The notes beneath the pieces were generated by a model. The model worked only from the letters and a program-made list of their open reading frames with translations, had not been told where the DNA came from and searched no databases. Positions 33,101-37,511 of a DNA stretch of 64,000 nucleotides are shown piece after piece. This DNA comes from Oncomelania hupensis (taxonomy: Eukaryota; Mollusca; Gastropoda; Littorinimorpha; Pomatiopsidae): contig CM072513.1 of the NCBI GenBank assembly GCA_036898135.1, positions 87,830,340-87,894,339 on the forward strand, written 5' to 3'. Made by a program: the position numbers and the translations under genes. The stretch's first letter is position 1. Every line of letters begins with the position of its first letter.

Positions 33101-33928
33101 TCGCGAAGTAATCGATCAATTGTGGGATGATAATGAAGATGAAGAGATGACATTTGAAGTACTTTGGGTTGTCTAACACTTTGGTTACGTTTTCGTTGTT
33201 TTACTAAAAGCATGCTAAAAATGCCATTTTTCTCCGGGGAGCCCAGGGGATGGGGCTCAGAATTGGTGGGGCATCCAGGGTTCAAAGGGTTAAGTAACAT
33301 CGAGCGAGGCTAGTGCTTGGATGGGCGACCTTGGAAGACAACCACAAGAACAACAAATCAACACACACACACAAATGAAACGTGCACAGCACACCCTAGT
33401 CCCGCCAGCTGTGAATGGGTTCCTACATCTATGGAGAACTGCGGAAGGTAAAGCAATGAAGGAGAGAGAAGAGGTTGGCCTCATTTAGCTGGCTTACAGA
33501 AAAGTGAGGTTCCAAACCGCCCCCCCCCCCCTCCCCCTTACAACTGAAAGTTTACAAGAATGTATTTACACTAGCCTTGGTCCCGAGTGCCCAAAGAAAA
33601 ACAAAATGCAATCTGAATTTCACCCTTATGAATGGCAGATGTGTTCCAAAATAAAAAGTGTTGGGGTATGTTAACACTATGTTGGACTTCAATGGAGACT
33701 AAAACTGTTTGTGGTAAAGCACACGTGGTAGTTTGTCTCGCCGGATTTGCTGCAGGCCGCCTGTCCTGCCTGGATGTTGTGGAGGTGAATCCGTCGCTGG
33801 GAACGGTCGAGGATCGCAAGCAGACGATCAAATCTACAGCGGATGTGGTGGCCCACTTCTTCGGCAGGAGACGTGAAGGGAATGTGCGCGCGGACTTCCA
33901 GCTGCCAGTCCCTACGAAGGCCCAGTAA
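15944..33928 (+). CDS. ARG: Arginase (ten exons), probably mitochondrial
   Basis: Hydrolyses L-arginine to urea and ornithine with a dinuclear Mn centre. Exons: 15944-16100, 22509-22591, 24827-24899, 27096-27202, 28864-29129, 30422-30478, 30932-31036, 31534-31610, 32144-32203 and 33756-33928. Every intron has GT...AG ends, all phases join correctly, and the total is 1158 nt including the stop (385 aa). Metal ligands by family homology are present: H162 (GGDHS), D185/H187/D189 (DAHAD), D293/D295 (SFDVDAMDP). ENPSLG-type E338 also lies in the conserved C-terminal block. The first 52 residues are rich in Arg, Ser and Phe and look like a matrix-targeting peptide, so it resembles ARG2-type enzymes. 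Exon 1 is assigned by its donor, phase and presequence character and is the least certain part. Confidence 0.93.
16184..16281. repeat. (GAT)n microsatellite in arginase intron 1
   Basis: About 32 GAT units, 80 nt after the exon-1 donor. Poly-Asp, poly-His and poly-Met open frames here are artefacts. Confidence 0.95.
16925..17085 (-). pseudogene. Jockey-type LINE RT fragment
   Basis: On - the frame includes [19 protein letters not shown] followed by EHEYLVKV, clearly related to the [19 protein letters not shown] segment of the LINE at 19786-20756. It is a short diverged relic of the same or a sister family. Confidence 0.65.
17086..17350 (+). pseudogene. L2/CR1-like LINE 3' end
   Basis: Encodes [12 protein letters not shown] and [11 protein letters not shown], the terminal block of many L2/CR1-like LINE ORFs. 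A short 3' UTR follows with GCGCTATACAAGTGGACATC, then a brief ATC tail. Heavily 5'-truncated. Confidence 0.7.
18229..18295. repeat. (CT)n-(CA)n microsatellite
   Basis: CT tract followed by CA tract, bordering the telomere-like foldback unit. Confidence 0.9.
18296..18535. repeat. Foldback unit 1 with telomere-like core
   Basis: Starts GTAGAAACGCCG and ends CGGCGTTTCTAC; imperfect inverted arms extend roughly 60 bp. The centre (18376-18445) is a degenerate CCCTAA array. A related second unit lies at 18590-18880. Confidence 0.7.
18538..18585. repeat. (CA)n microsatellite
   Basis: Pure CA run between the two telomere-containing units. Confidence 0.95.
18590..18880. repeat. Foldback unit 2 with telomere-like core
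   Basis: Diverged copy of the preceding unit. It keeps the TTTTGACGTCAAAATA palindrome and the right end CGTCGTTTCTACATG, with a CCCTAA array at 18691-18765. (CA)n follows on its right. Confidence 0.65.
18970..19375. repeat. Two diverged tandem copies of an unnamed repeat
   Basis: The segments at about 18975-19120 and 19245-19370 share GATTACTCGAT/GATTACATCACTCGAT, GAACYARATCCCTCC and GAAAATAGGATT in the same order and strand. Function unknown. Confidence 0.55.
19452..19778 (-). pseudogene. RTE-like LINE, 3' part (split by another LINE)
   Basis: On - encodes [32 protein letters not shown] and DNIREWTGL, then ends in a TAGGATAG-type pentamer tail (about 19456-19485 on +). It continues upstream at 20764-20982, on the other side of an inserted LINE. 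Confidence 0.75.
19786..20756 (-). mobile_element. 5'-truncated jockey-type LINE inserted in the RTE-like LINE
   Basis: Flanked by the 7-bp duplication GGTATGT (19779-19785 and 20757-20763), which interrupts the reading frame of the surrounding RTE-like LINE. On the minus strand it begins inside the RT domain and ends with a short (CTA)n tail. Only two small unrelated host-LINE flanks surround it, so the boundaries are clear. Confidence 0.8.
19898..20749 (-). CDS. Jockey-type LINE reverse transcriptase, C-terminal 283 residues
   Basis: Open for 283 residues. It begins just before FADDTKIY, the YADD-type catalytic motif of the RT palm, followed by [16 protein letters not shown], a KDLGVVFD block, the A-I-RPHLEYG motif and the WNELP...SINSFK C-terminal block. 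The endonuclease and N-terminal RT are missing through 5' truncation, so the protein would be inactive. The frame is uninterrupted, which suggests a fairly young insertion. The first Met is not a biological start. Confidence 0.82.
   Translation of the reverse strand: MDSICQIFADDTKIYNDAGKSDDLQKDLTKLQAWTETWQLHFNVGKCKVLHAGKNNPEHEYVMQRKEERSRVEKCEEEKDLGVVFDKYLSFDAHIQTCVKKANRMVGLIKRTFTYIDKQVFVKLYKAIVRPHLEYGNIIWFPKLKRQSIAIEKVQRRATKLVKECRNMRYHDRLKYLDLHSLYGRRVRGDLIQTFKMYHKIDDLYWTDFFSTPSCNSTRNAEGKIFVNHCRTNTKKLSFSNRVVTNWNELPISLKKAPSINSFKNQLDELPKYKKLFFYFDER
20764..20982 (-). pseudogene. RTE-like LINE, upstream part of the split copy
   Basis: On - reads [20 protein letters not shown], then [20 protein letters not shown] and a [18 protein letters not shown] segment, with one in-frame stop. 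It joins the part at 19452-19778 when the inserted LINE and one copy of GGTATGT are removed. Confidence 0.75.
21616..21692. repeat. Interstitial (TTAGGG)n tract
   Basis: Degenerate TTAGGG/TTTGGG repeats flanked by CGCATGCGC-rich sequence. Lies in arginase intron 1. 21700-22340 shows no gene. Confidence 0.85.
22357..22407. repeat. (AC)n microsatellite
   Basis: AC run with AAAC interruptions. Confidence 0.9.
22509..22591 (+). CDS. ARG: Arginase exon 2
   Basis: Acceptor TATTTCAG, donor GTTAGT. Encodes the first beta strand and loop, [13 protein letters not shown], residues 54-80; ends in phase 0. Confidence 0.92.
23155..23224. repeat. (ATT)n microsatellite
   Basis: Pure ATT run in arginase intron 2. 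Confidence 0.95.
23360..24380 (+). repeat. AAGGTCA-rich dispersed repeat
   Basis: Several segments carry TCAAGGTCAAGGTCA-type direct repeats (about 23793, 23956, 24101 and 24341) and one inverse GTGACCTTGA (about 24010). The same block (TTGAACTTAYGATT...ACACAT...CAAATTTRGTCCAC, then the AAGGTCA repeats) recurs at 49420-49530, and the CACATGCATAGCA and CCAAAAATGATAT pieces recur at 35230-35320. An old dispersed repeat of unknown class. Confidence 0.65.
24619..24770. repeat. Foldback repeat with GTAGCT...AGCTAC arms
   Basis: CTGCCTGTAGCTCTCATAGC and, inverted, CTGTCTGTAGCTTTGTGGC frame a segment of about 150 bp with AAAGCGGTA in both arms. Likely a small MITE in arginase intron 2. Confidence 0.5.
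24827..24899 (+). CDS. ARG: Arginase exon 3
   Basis: Acceptor TTTGCAG, donor GTAAGC. Encodes [20 protein letters not shown], the family motif after strand 1 in which R-G-x-E-x-GP is conserved. Ends in phase 1. Confidence 0.92.
25008..25702 (+). mobile_element. hAT element 1 (internally deleted)
   Basis: Terminal repeats CAGAGGTGCCAACC and GGTTGGCACCTCTG, each continuing into TACGATTTCGC-type subterminal sequence. Direct repeats ATATACAG (25003-25010) and ACATACAG (25704-25711) match at 7 of 8 bases and overlap the left terminus. Comparison with the related host repeat near 57480 supports this as the insertion point. Only the C-terminal part of a transposase remains. Confidence 0.75.
25193..25474 (+). 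pseudogene. hAT transposase C-terminal dimerisation domain
   Basis: Reads [20 protein letters not shown], then [15 protein letters not shown] and [10 protein letters not shown], the signature of the hATC dimerisation region (IP-S-a-CER-FS--RK--TD-R). There is no N-terminal finger or catalytic core, so it is a remnant inside a non-autonomous element. Related to, but not overlapping in content with, the N-terminal hAT ORF at 26182. Confidence 0.8.
25773..26984 (+). mobile_element. hAT element 2 (N-terminal half of transposase retained)
   Basis: Terminal repeats CAGACCTGCCAACC and GGTTGGCAGGTCTG. GACCAGCA is directly repeated at 25767-25774 and 26985-26992. The flanks joined across the element resemble the uninterrupted repeat at about 57515-57560, which supports the boundaries. 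Confidence 0.78.
26182..26925 (+). CDS. hAT transposase, N-terminal half
   Basis: I choose the ATG at 26182 ([13 protein letters not shown], an AT-hook-like basic start); an in-frame ATG at 26149 is also possible. A BED-type zinc finger (C-R-V-C ... H-V-Q-S-K-R-H) follows at about residues 63-88. The beginning of the RNase H-like catalytic fold is visible, with FGTDGS probably carrying the first catalytic Asp. Family-like sequence ends at NCLAF, after which the frame runs into a hydrophobic tail and stops. The remaining catalytic residues and the hATC domain are missing, so no active enzyme is expected; a DNA-binding product is conceivable. Confidence 0.75.
   Translation: MAGRGRPRKRTSKSPPATAEIASKEQRRQQNFLPSYSKDYPCIFASKVNSKYARCRVCEFDFSVAHGGFGDVKKHVQSKRHIAKASALKNASSIASYVSTKDADLKTIRSEAYFTAFLVKNNVPISAFDHAGQLFKKMFPDSEIAKSYWSARTNTTAIECMQGPFVFGTDGSQEGEDKYFPIGVRALDRSLNIKTELLSTPSCDKSATGENIFQLMDSELKAFNVEWKNCLAFVIMFFVVFKILLFS
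27096..27202 (+). CDS. ARG: Arginase exon 4
   Basis: Acceptor TTATTCAG, donor GTAAAT. Encodes [20 protein letters not shown] and PRTVGKVN; the D-YGD motif is typical. Phase 1 start, phase 0 end. Confidence 0.93.
27485..27528. repeat. (AAT)n microsatellite
   Basis: AAT tract at the left edge of the hAT-type MITE. Confidence 0.9.
27529..27982. mobile_element. hAT-type MITE with CAGTGTTCC ends
   Basis: Starts CAGTGTTCCC and ends GGGAACACTG. ATAATAAT flanks both sides (27521-27528, 27983-27990), but the target lies in an AAT repeat, so this duplication is not diagnostic. Internal GAGTCCTTGGGACTCC palindrome. No coding capacity. Confidence 0.7.
28081..28143 (+). mobile_element. RTE-like LINE, extreme 3' end
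   Basis: Only about 60 bp of the family: AACGATCATCTGTGGTGC, then the GGATA pentamer tail. A heavily truncated insertion. Confidence 0.7.
28162..28301. mobile_element. Harbinger-type MITE
   Basis: Ends TGGCCTGTCTTAA and TTAAGACAGGCCA, with imperfect inversion for about 38 bp, flanked by TTA on both sides (28159-28161, 28302-28304). Both features fit a PIF/Harbinger non-autonomous element of 140 bp. Confidence 0.75.
28672..28814. mobile_element. Foldback MITE, second copy of the ACCAAG family
   Basis: Left end AGCAAGTAGAATGG and right end CCAATCTTCTTGGT match the 3597 element. Internal arms include GAATGAGTGGATCC/GGATCCACTCATT and AATAGC...GCTATT pairs. It ends 49 bp before arginase exon 5, within the region expected to hold the branch point and polypyrimidine tract. 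Confidence 0.6.
28864..29129 (+). CDS. ARG: Arginase exon 5 (first metal-binding motifs)
   Basis: Largest exon, residues 141-228 plus a split Cys. Contains [23 protein letters not shown] and TGNIHGMP, supplying the Mn ligands H162, D185, H187 and D189 and the catalytic-loop His. Donor GTGAGT lies at the edge of the minisatellite. Confidence 0.97.
29130..29690 (+). repeat. Minisatellite copying the exon-5 splice donor
   Basis: First about eight 14-bp units (TTGAGTGAGGGCAG, 29134-29245), then about ten units of 40-48 bp with GAGGGCGTGGGTCCTGAAGG and ending in GGTGAGTTGAGTG. Each long unit repeats the sequence found at the real exon-5 donor (GGTGAGTTGAGTG). Confidence 0.93.
30061..30105. repeat. 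(ATT)n microsatellite
   Basis: ATT run in arginase intron 5; a (GGT)n run lies at 30319-30348. Confidence 0.85.
30422..30478 (+). CDS. ARG: Arginase exon 6
   Basis: Acceptor GCTACAG, donor GTAGGT. Encodes [25 protein letters not shown] is a family hallmark. Confidence 0.95.
30932..31036 (+). CDS. ARG: Arginase exon 7
   Basis: Acceptor CATGTTTAG, donor GTTAGT. Encodes [18 protein letters not shown] and [17 protein letters not shown] is conserved in the family. Confidence 0.94.
31534..31610 (+). CDS. ARG: Arginase exon 8 (second metal-binding motif)
   Basis: Acceptor AATTTCAG, donor GTAGGG. Encodes [18 protein letters not shown], with metal ligands D293 and D295. Confidence 0.97.
32144..32203 (+). 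CDS. ARG: Arginase exon 9
   Basis: Acceptor CTCTTTAG, donor GTAAGA. Encodes [25 protein letters not shown] is conserved. Confidence 0.95.
32801..33289 (+). mobile_element. piggyBac-type element remnant in arginase intron 9
   Basis: Left end CCTCTTGAACCC, right end GGGTTCAAAGG followed by TTAA (33290-33293). The left TTAA has decayed to ATAA. Two subterminal palindromes of the form AGACCGATAWATCGGTCT lie near 32817 and 32867. A short piggyBac-like ORF remains. Confidence 0.68.
33048..33176 (+). pseudogene. piggyBac transposase N-terminal fragment
   Basis: 42 residues: a basic start ([15 protein letters not shown]), then [17 protein letters not shown], resembling the acidic N-terminus of piggyBac transposases. 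The catalytic domain is absent. Too short for a firm call; the surrounding TTAA and terminal repeats support it. Confidence 0.5.
33297..33335 (+). repeat. 5S rRNA-derived fragment
   Basis: GCTAGTGCTTGGATGGGCGACC closely resembles the 3' half of 5S rRNA including the box C promoter region (written here in part). Only about 35-40 bp, so probably a relic of a 5S-derived SINE, not a gene. Confidence 0.5.
33756..33928 (+). CDS. ARG: Arginase exon 10 with stop codon
   Basis: Acceptor TTGCTGCAG. Encodes [14 protein letters not shown] (conserved E338), then [15 protein letters not shown] and a polar C-terminus. TAA at 33926-33928. Confidence 0.96.
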
Positions 33929-34445
33929 GGGTAGAAAACTGCAGTCTCCAAACTCCTTCAGCGTAATATTTACAAGCTGCGCCTATGCTACTGTTATTGT
34001 AATAACTGCTGGCGGTTCAATTATGCCTGTTTCTGGTCACAAGAACTACGATTATTACTACTTGTACCGCAAGAAAATCGGAAAGGTATACTGTTCTTTT
34101 TGCTGTAACCAGAATCGTCCAGGGAAGTAATTTGGCGGACTCAAATGAGGTGAATGAGCAGCCCTCACCAAGAAAACTTTTTTAACAAGTTGCACAATCC
34201 AAATGGCTTCTGGGCATGTTATCTTTCATGGTCCACGTGTATATTGACAATTATAACTTGGCAGAACGTGTTCTATTGATCTGTAATCCGACTCAAGGGA
34301 GATAATGTATCTACCTTTTTGTATTTATCTAAACTTAAAATTGTAAGGATAAATCGTTGCAAAATCTTAAATTGTTTACTTAAAATTATTGTGACTTCAG
34401 AATACATGGTAAACATGTATCTGAAAATAATTGTTTATTCCAAGT

Positions 34446-35117
34446 AATAAATCGGAAATAATTATTAGCATAATTTAACAAAAATATGTAAGGGCCTCTT
34501 TACCAAAAGCTGGAATCTCTCAATGGCTTCCTGCAACAACCTTGTCCTTCAAACAATTTTTGTATAACCTTTTCCCAATGGGATTTTTATTTATTTATTC
34601 AAATATGTATGTATACATAAAGTCATGCGCATATATTGCAACCCTGATGTATTTTATTATCAGAATTAAAATCCCATTGGGAAAAGATTATACAAAAATT
34701 GTATGGCGAGAGTTGGACGTCATTTTATATTTCATCTACAGAGCCTTGAGCATCTTTTTAGCTGGACAAGCGCTCTTTATTTTAAAAAAATAACAAAAAA
34801 ATATATATACAAAATAAAGACTTTTTGGACCTTGTCTAAATCTTGCTGAAAAATGAACCTAAGACGTCTTCTACAAAGAATAGTTCATCTTTCTTCAGTG
34901 TACTATGTCTTCTTCTATATAGTCAGTAAGAGTATCATTATTAGCACAGTTGAAACTGCAAGTGCCGATTTCCCCTAGCACATTGTTCCTTGTAGTATGG
35001 TCTTGTGTACAATGCTCTGTGCAGTAGTACTTGTGTACAGTAGTTCAGTGTTGTTTACAATAGTTCAGTGATGTATTTTGTGTGTGCTATTCTTGTCATT
35101 TGTGTGTATTAAATAAA
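34446..35117 (+). terminator. Candidate arginase polyadenylation signals
   Basis: AATAAA occurs at 34446-34451, 34813-34818 and 35112-35117 after the stop codon. Which one is used cannot be told from sequence. Confidence 0.4.
34554..34701. repeat. Foldback repeat with 34-bp arms
   Basis: Arms 34554-34587 and 34668-34701 are inverted copies (CAATTTTTGTATAA...CCCATTGGG...) around about 80 bp. It lies in the arginase 3' flank and, if transcribed, would form a hairpin. Confidence 0.75.
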
Positions 35118-35149
35118 ACGTAAAATCAGATATTATGTTGGTGTTTTTT

Positions 35150-35382
35150 TTTTACTCCCATAAAATTTGTTTGGAATTTGCCTTTTGCCTTGCGTACAGG
35201 CAGCCTGTGTACTCGCCCAAAACAAAACAAAATTCAAGATTTTTGCAAATCTGAGACGAGTCCCAAGTAGTTCAAAAATGATATAATTTTTAACTCGCAT
35301 GCATAGCAATGTCAATCTATGTTCTTGTCCCAAAAATTTTTTAAAAAATTCGGATTTTTGCACAACGGTTCAAGATGGGTTC
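35150..35382 (+). repeat. AAGGTCA-family repeat, left part (target of element C)
   Basis: Shares TTTGCAAATCTGAGAC, CCAAAAATGATAT-type and CGCATGCATAGCAATG blocks with the repeat at 23529-23640. It continues at 49197 after element C. Confidence 0.55.
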
Positions 35383-35421
35383 TGTTACACTCTGTTTGAT
35401 GATGGTGTTTTTCTTTATCAA
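35383..35421 (-). repeat. Element C 3' LTR, outer fragment
   Basis: First 38-39 bp of the LTR on +, cut off by element B; the rest resumes at 43654. Confidence 0.9.
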
Positions 35422-36200
35422 TGTAGCCGAGCCGCGGCTACGTAAATTTCTTACCATTAAATAGTAGGCCTTCCTGTATCCATGTTAAACTTGAACTATG
35501 GCTATTACTTGAGATATACTTTTCAGATACTTTTCATAATACCACCGTTAGACTTAGCAGTTTATTTTCTATTAGTATATATCAACTTTGTTTTTCAGTT
35601 AGGTAGCGAATTCGAAGGGGATCGCGACAGTGGATAGGGCAAAGTATATTGGTACACATCGGTACACGCGCCGCACTGGTTTCGGTTACGCTGGGCTGTT
35701 TCGGTTGCGCAATGTGTAGCGACCTACATTCTCGCTAGACTGACCGGGGTCCATTGATTCAGTTAGGCTGTGTTTACTATGTCATATTATTTATTCATTT
35801 ACTTTAAAACCCACAATAATAACCATGAAGTATTATACATGGTTGGAAAGAGGAGACGTTGTACTTTATTTTTTATTATAATTGCTGTTTAGAATTTTAT
35901 CGAATTTAAGAGTTATTATGACTTTTGATGTGTAAATCTCTTTGGATCGGCAACCACTTTCTCCTTTAAATTACTTATTGTTTTATTTCATAGCCGATAG
36001 GTCTGAGAATTGTATATCAGTAGAAAGCTTGTATTCCCACGTTTACGCCGATGTATAATTTGTATATATTTTGTTAGTTTATAATATGTGTTTGTAAGAT
36101 AGAGATTTGTAACTAACACAAATTTGCGCCAGCAGACGACTTTCTAGAGCCGCGGCAGTGCCTCACATTTAGCGCGCCCTCTAAGGCTGGCGGCGTCCCA

Positions 36201-36206
36201 TATAAA
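36201..36206 (+). promoter_or_regulatory. Element B LTR TATA box
   Basis: TATAAA in GTCCCATATAAAGAAAG, about 125 bp before the LTR polyadenylation signal. The copy in the 3' LTR is at 43407-43412. Confidence 0.65.
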
Positions 36207-36329
36207 GAAAGTTTCGGTAGTTAAAGGGGGACAAAAACGGTCAGACCACCGAAGGCGAGACACACTGCACTGTCTCTGTTTCTGTATTGCCTTGCCTTGA
36301 TTTGCCTTGTCATGATGTACTGACGACGG

Positions 36330-36335
36330 AATAAA
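36330..36335 (+). terminator. Element B LTR polyadenylation signal
   Basis: AATAAA in GACGGAATAAACAAG. In the 3' LTR (43536-43541) it would end the element transcript. Confidence 0.6.
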
Positions 36336-36449
36336 CAAGAGAAACTTCAACGGTCATCTTCGAACCTTTGGTGTTCTTGAGTGAGAGAGAGAGAATGTAC
36401 ACCACCACTTCATCCATACTCTAAAAGAAGACACCACCATCATCACAAA

Positions 36450-36467
36450 TGGCGCTGCGAGCAGGAT
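36450..36467 (+). other. Element B primer-binding site, probably tRNA-Ser
   Basis: TGGCGCTGCGAGCAGGAT begins two bases after the LTR. Its complement ends in CTGCTCGCAGCGCCA, which resembles the 3' end of animal serine tRNAs. Inference from recalled tRNA sequence. Confidence 0.65.
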
Positions 36468-36474
36468 CAGATTG

Positions 36475-37479
36475 ATGACAACACCATCGGGCAACACCAC
36501 CGTCGACGACAGAAAGAAGATGACAAAAGGAAAGAAGTCAAGGAGAGCAGCAAGACAGGCAGAGAGTGACGAGGAGACACCAAACGTTAGCCGGGAAGAA
36601 GCGGACAACAACGAGCCAAGAAGTCGCCCATCCAGCACCGAGAGGCAGCGAGAGGCGGCGCAGACAGGCAACATGCAGAGGCTGTGGATGATGCCTCCCC
36701 CCAAACTTCCTACCTTCACGGGGGATGGCGATGACGTGGAGGACTTCGCTCAAGAGGCACGGCGGATCCTGGGCCACTGTCAGCTGGATGGTGGTACGGC
36801 TATGGAGTGGCTGCTGCAGTCACTCCGTGGCTGCGCCCGACAAGAGATCATCCAGCGGGCGGAGATAAAGACAGCAGAGGAAGCCCTGGGTGTCCTGGAG
36901 GAGACTTTCGCCGACCAGAGGAGCGTTGCCAGCCTCCTCAGCAAGTTCCACAGCCGTCTTCAAGGGGCAGGTGAGACCATACTGGAGTATGGTCACCAGC
37001 TGCAACAACTGGCCCAGCGGTCGAACTCGAGAAAGGTTGGCAGTGTCCCCGACGAGAGGCTGCGGGACAAATTCATCGAGGGGCTCCAGTCCCCAGAGCT
37101 TCGACGGGAGCTCCGCCGCATCGTCCGAGGGGAAGACGTCTCCTACCTGAGGGCCAGGGCTGAAGCCCAGCGTTGGCTGAAAGAGGAGGACCGCGACCGT
37201 GACAGCATGGCCACCCAGCAGGTAGCAACGCCTGTGCCCGACCCGCAAGTGATGGCTCTGCAGAGTCAGGTTGCAGAGCTGACCAAGCAGATGCGGCAGA
37301 TGCAGCAACCTTCATCGACGGCCCCCCGACAGATGCAACAGCGCCCACCGCAAGCCCCAAGACGAGACAACAGAAACGTCATCTGCTGGTTCTGCGGCGG
37401 AAAGGGCCACCTCCAGCGGAACTGTCCCCAGCGACAACAGGGCTACCAACACCCACAAGGCCAGCAGGGAAACTGCTAA
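36475..37479 (+). CDS. Element B Gag
   Basis: Starts at the first ATG in frame (36475). Basic and acidic N-terminus, capsid-like middle part beginning near PKLPTFTGDGDDVEDF, a Gln-rich linker, and a CCHC knuckle C-W-F-C...H....C close to the C-terminus. It ends TGC TAA four codons after the slippery motif GGGAAAC. Pol lies in the -1 frame, so a fraction of ribosomes should shift here to make Gag-Pol. About 334 residues. Confidence 0.9.
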   Translation: MTTPSGNTTVDDRKKMTKGKKSRRAARQAESDEETPNVSREEADNNEPRSRPSSTERQREAAQTGNMQRLWMMPPPKLPTFTGDGDDVEDFAQEARRILGHCQLDGGTAMEWLLQSLRGCARQEIIQRAEIKTAEEALGVLEETFADQRSVASLLSKFHSRLQGAGETILEYGHQLQQLAQRSNSRKVGSVPDERLRDKFIEGLQSPELRRELRRIVRGEDVSYLRARAEAQRWLKEEDRDRDSMATQQVATPVPDPQVMALQSQVAELTKQMRQMQQPSSTAPRQMQQRPPQAPRRDNRNVICWFCGGKGHLQRNCPQRQQGYQHPQGQQGNC

Positions 37480-37511
37480 CCCCCGTTGTCGAATCCCAGG
37501 CGACGGGGGGC
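37467..37511 (+). promoter_or_regulatory. Element B -1 ribosomal frameshift signal
   Basis: Slippery heptamer G GGA AAC at 37467-37473, in the correct register for gag. The gag stop follows at 37477, and after a 6-nt spacer a stem can form: CCCCC (37480-37484) with GGGGG, and GTCG (37488-37491) with CGAC (37501-37504) around a 9-nt loop. The pol frame is open through the site. The same heptamer is known from the mammalian gypsy-derived gene PEG10. Confidence 0.8.

Larger units (their letters stand above)
35422..36447 (+). repeat. Element B 5' LTR
   Basis: Contains a TATAAA box at 36201-36206 and AATAAA at 36330-36335, defining probable U3, R and U5 parts. No convincing ORF. Confidence 0.95.

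Noticed and set aside
36144..36350. 68-codon frame on - repeated at 43350-43556
   Set aside because: Located in the two LTRs of element B and antisense to its transcript; no family features.
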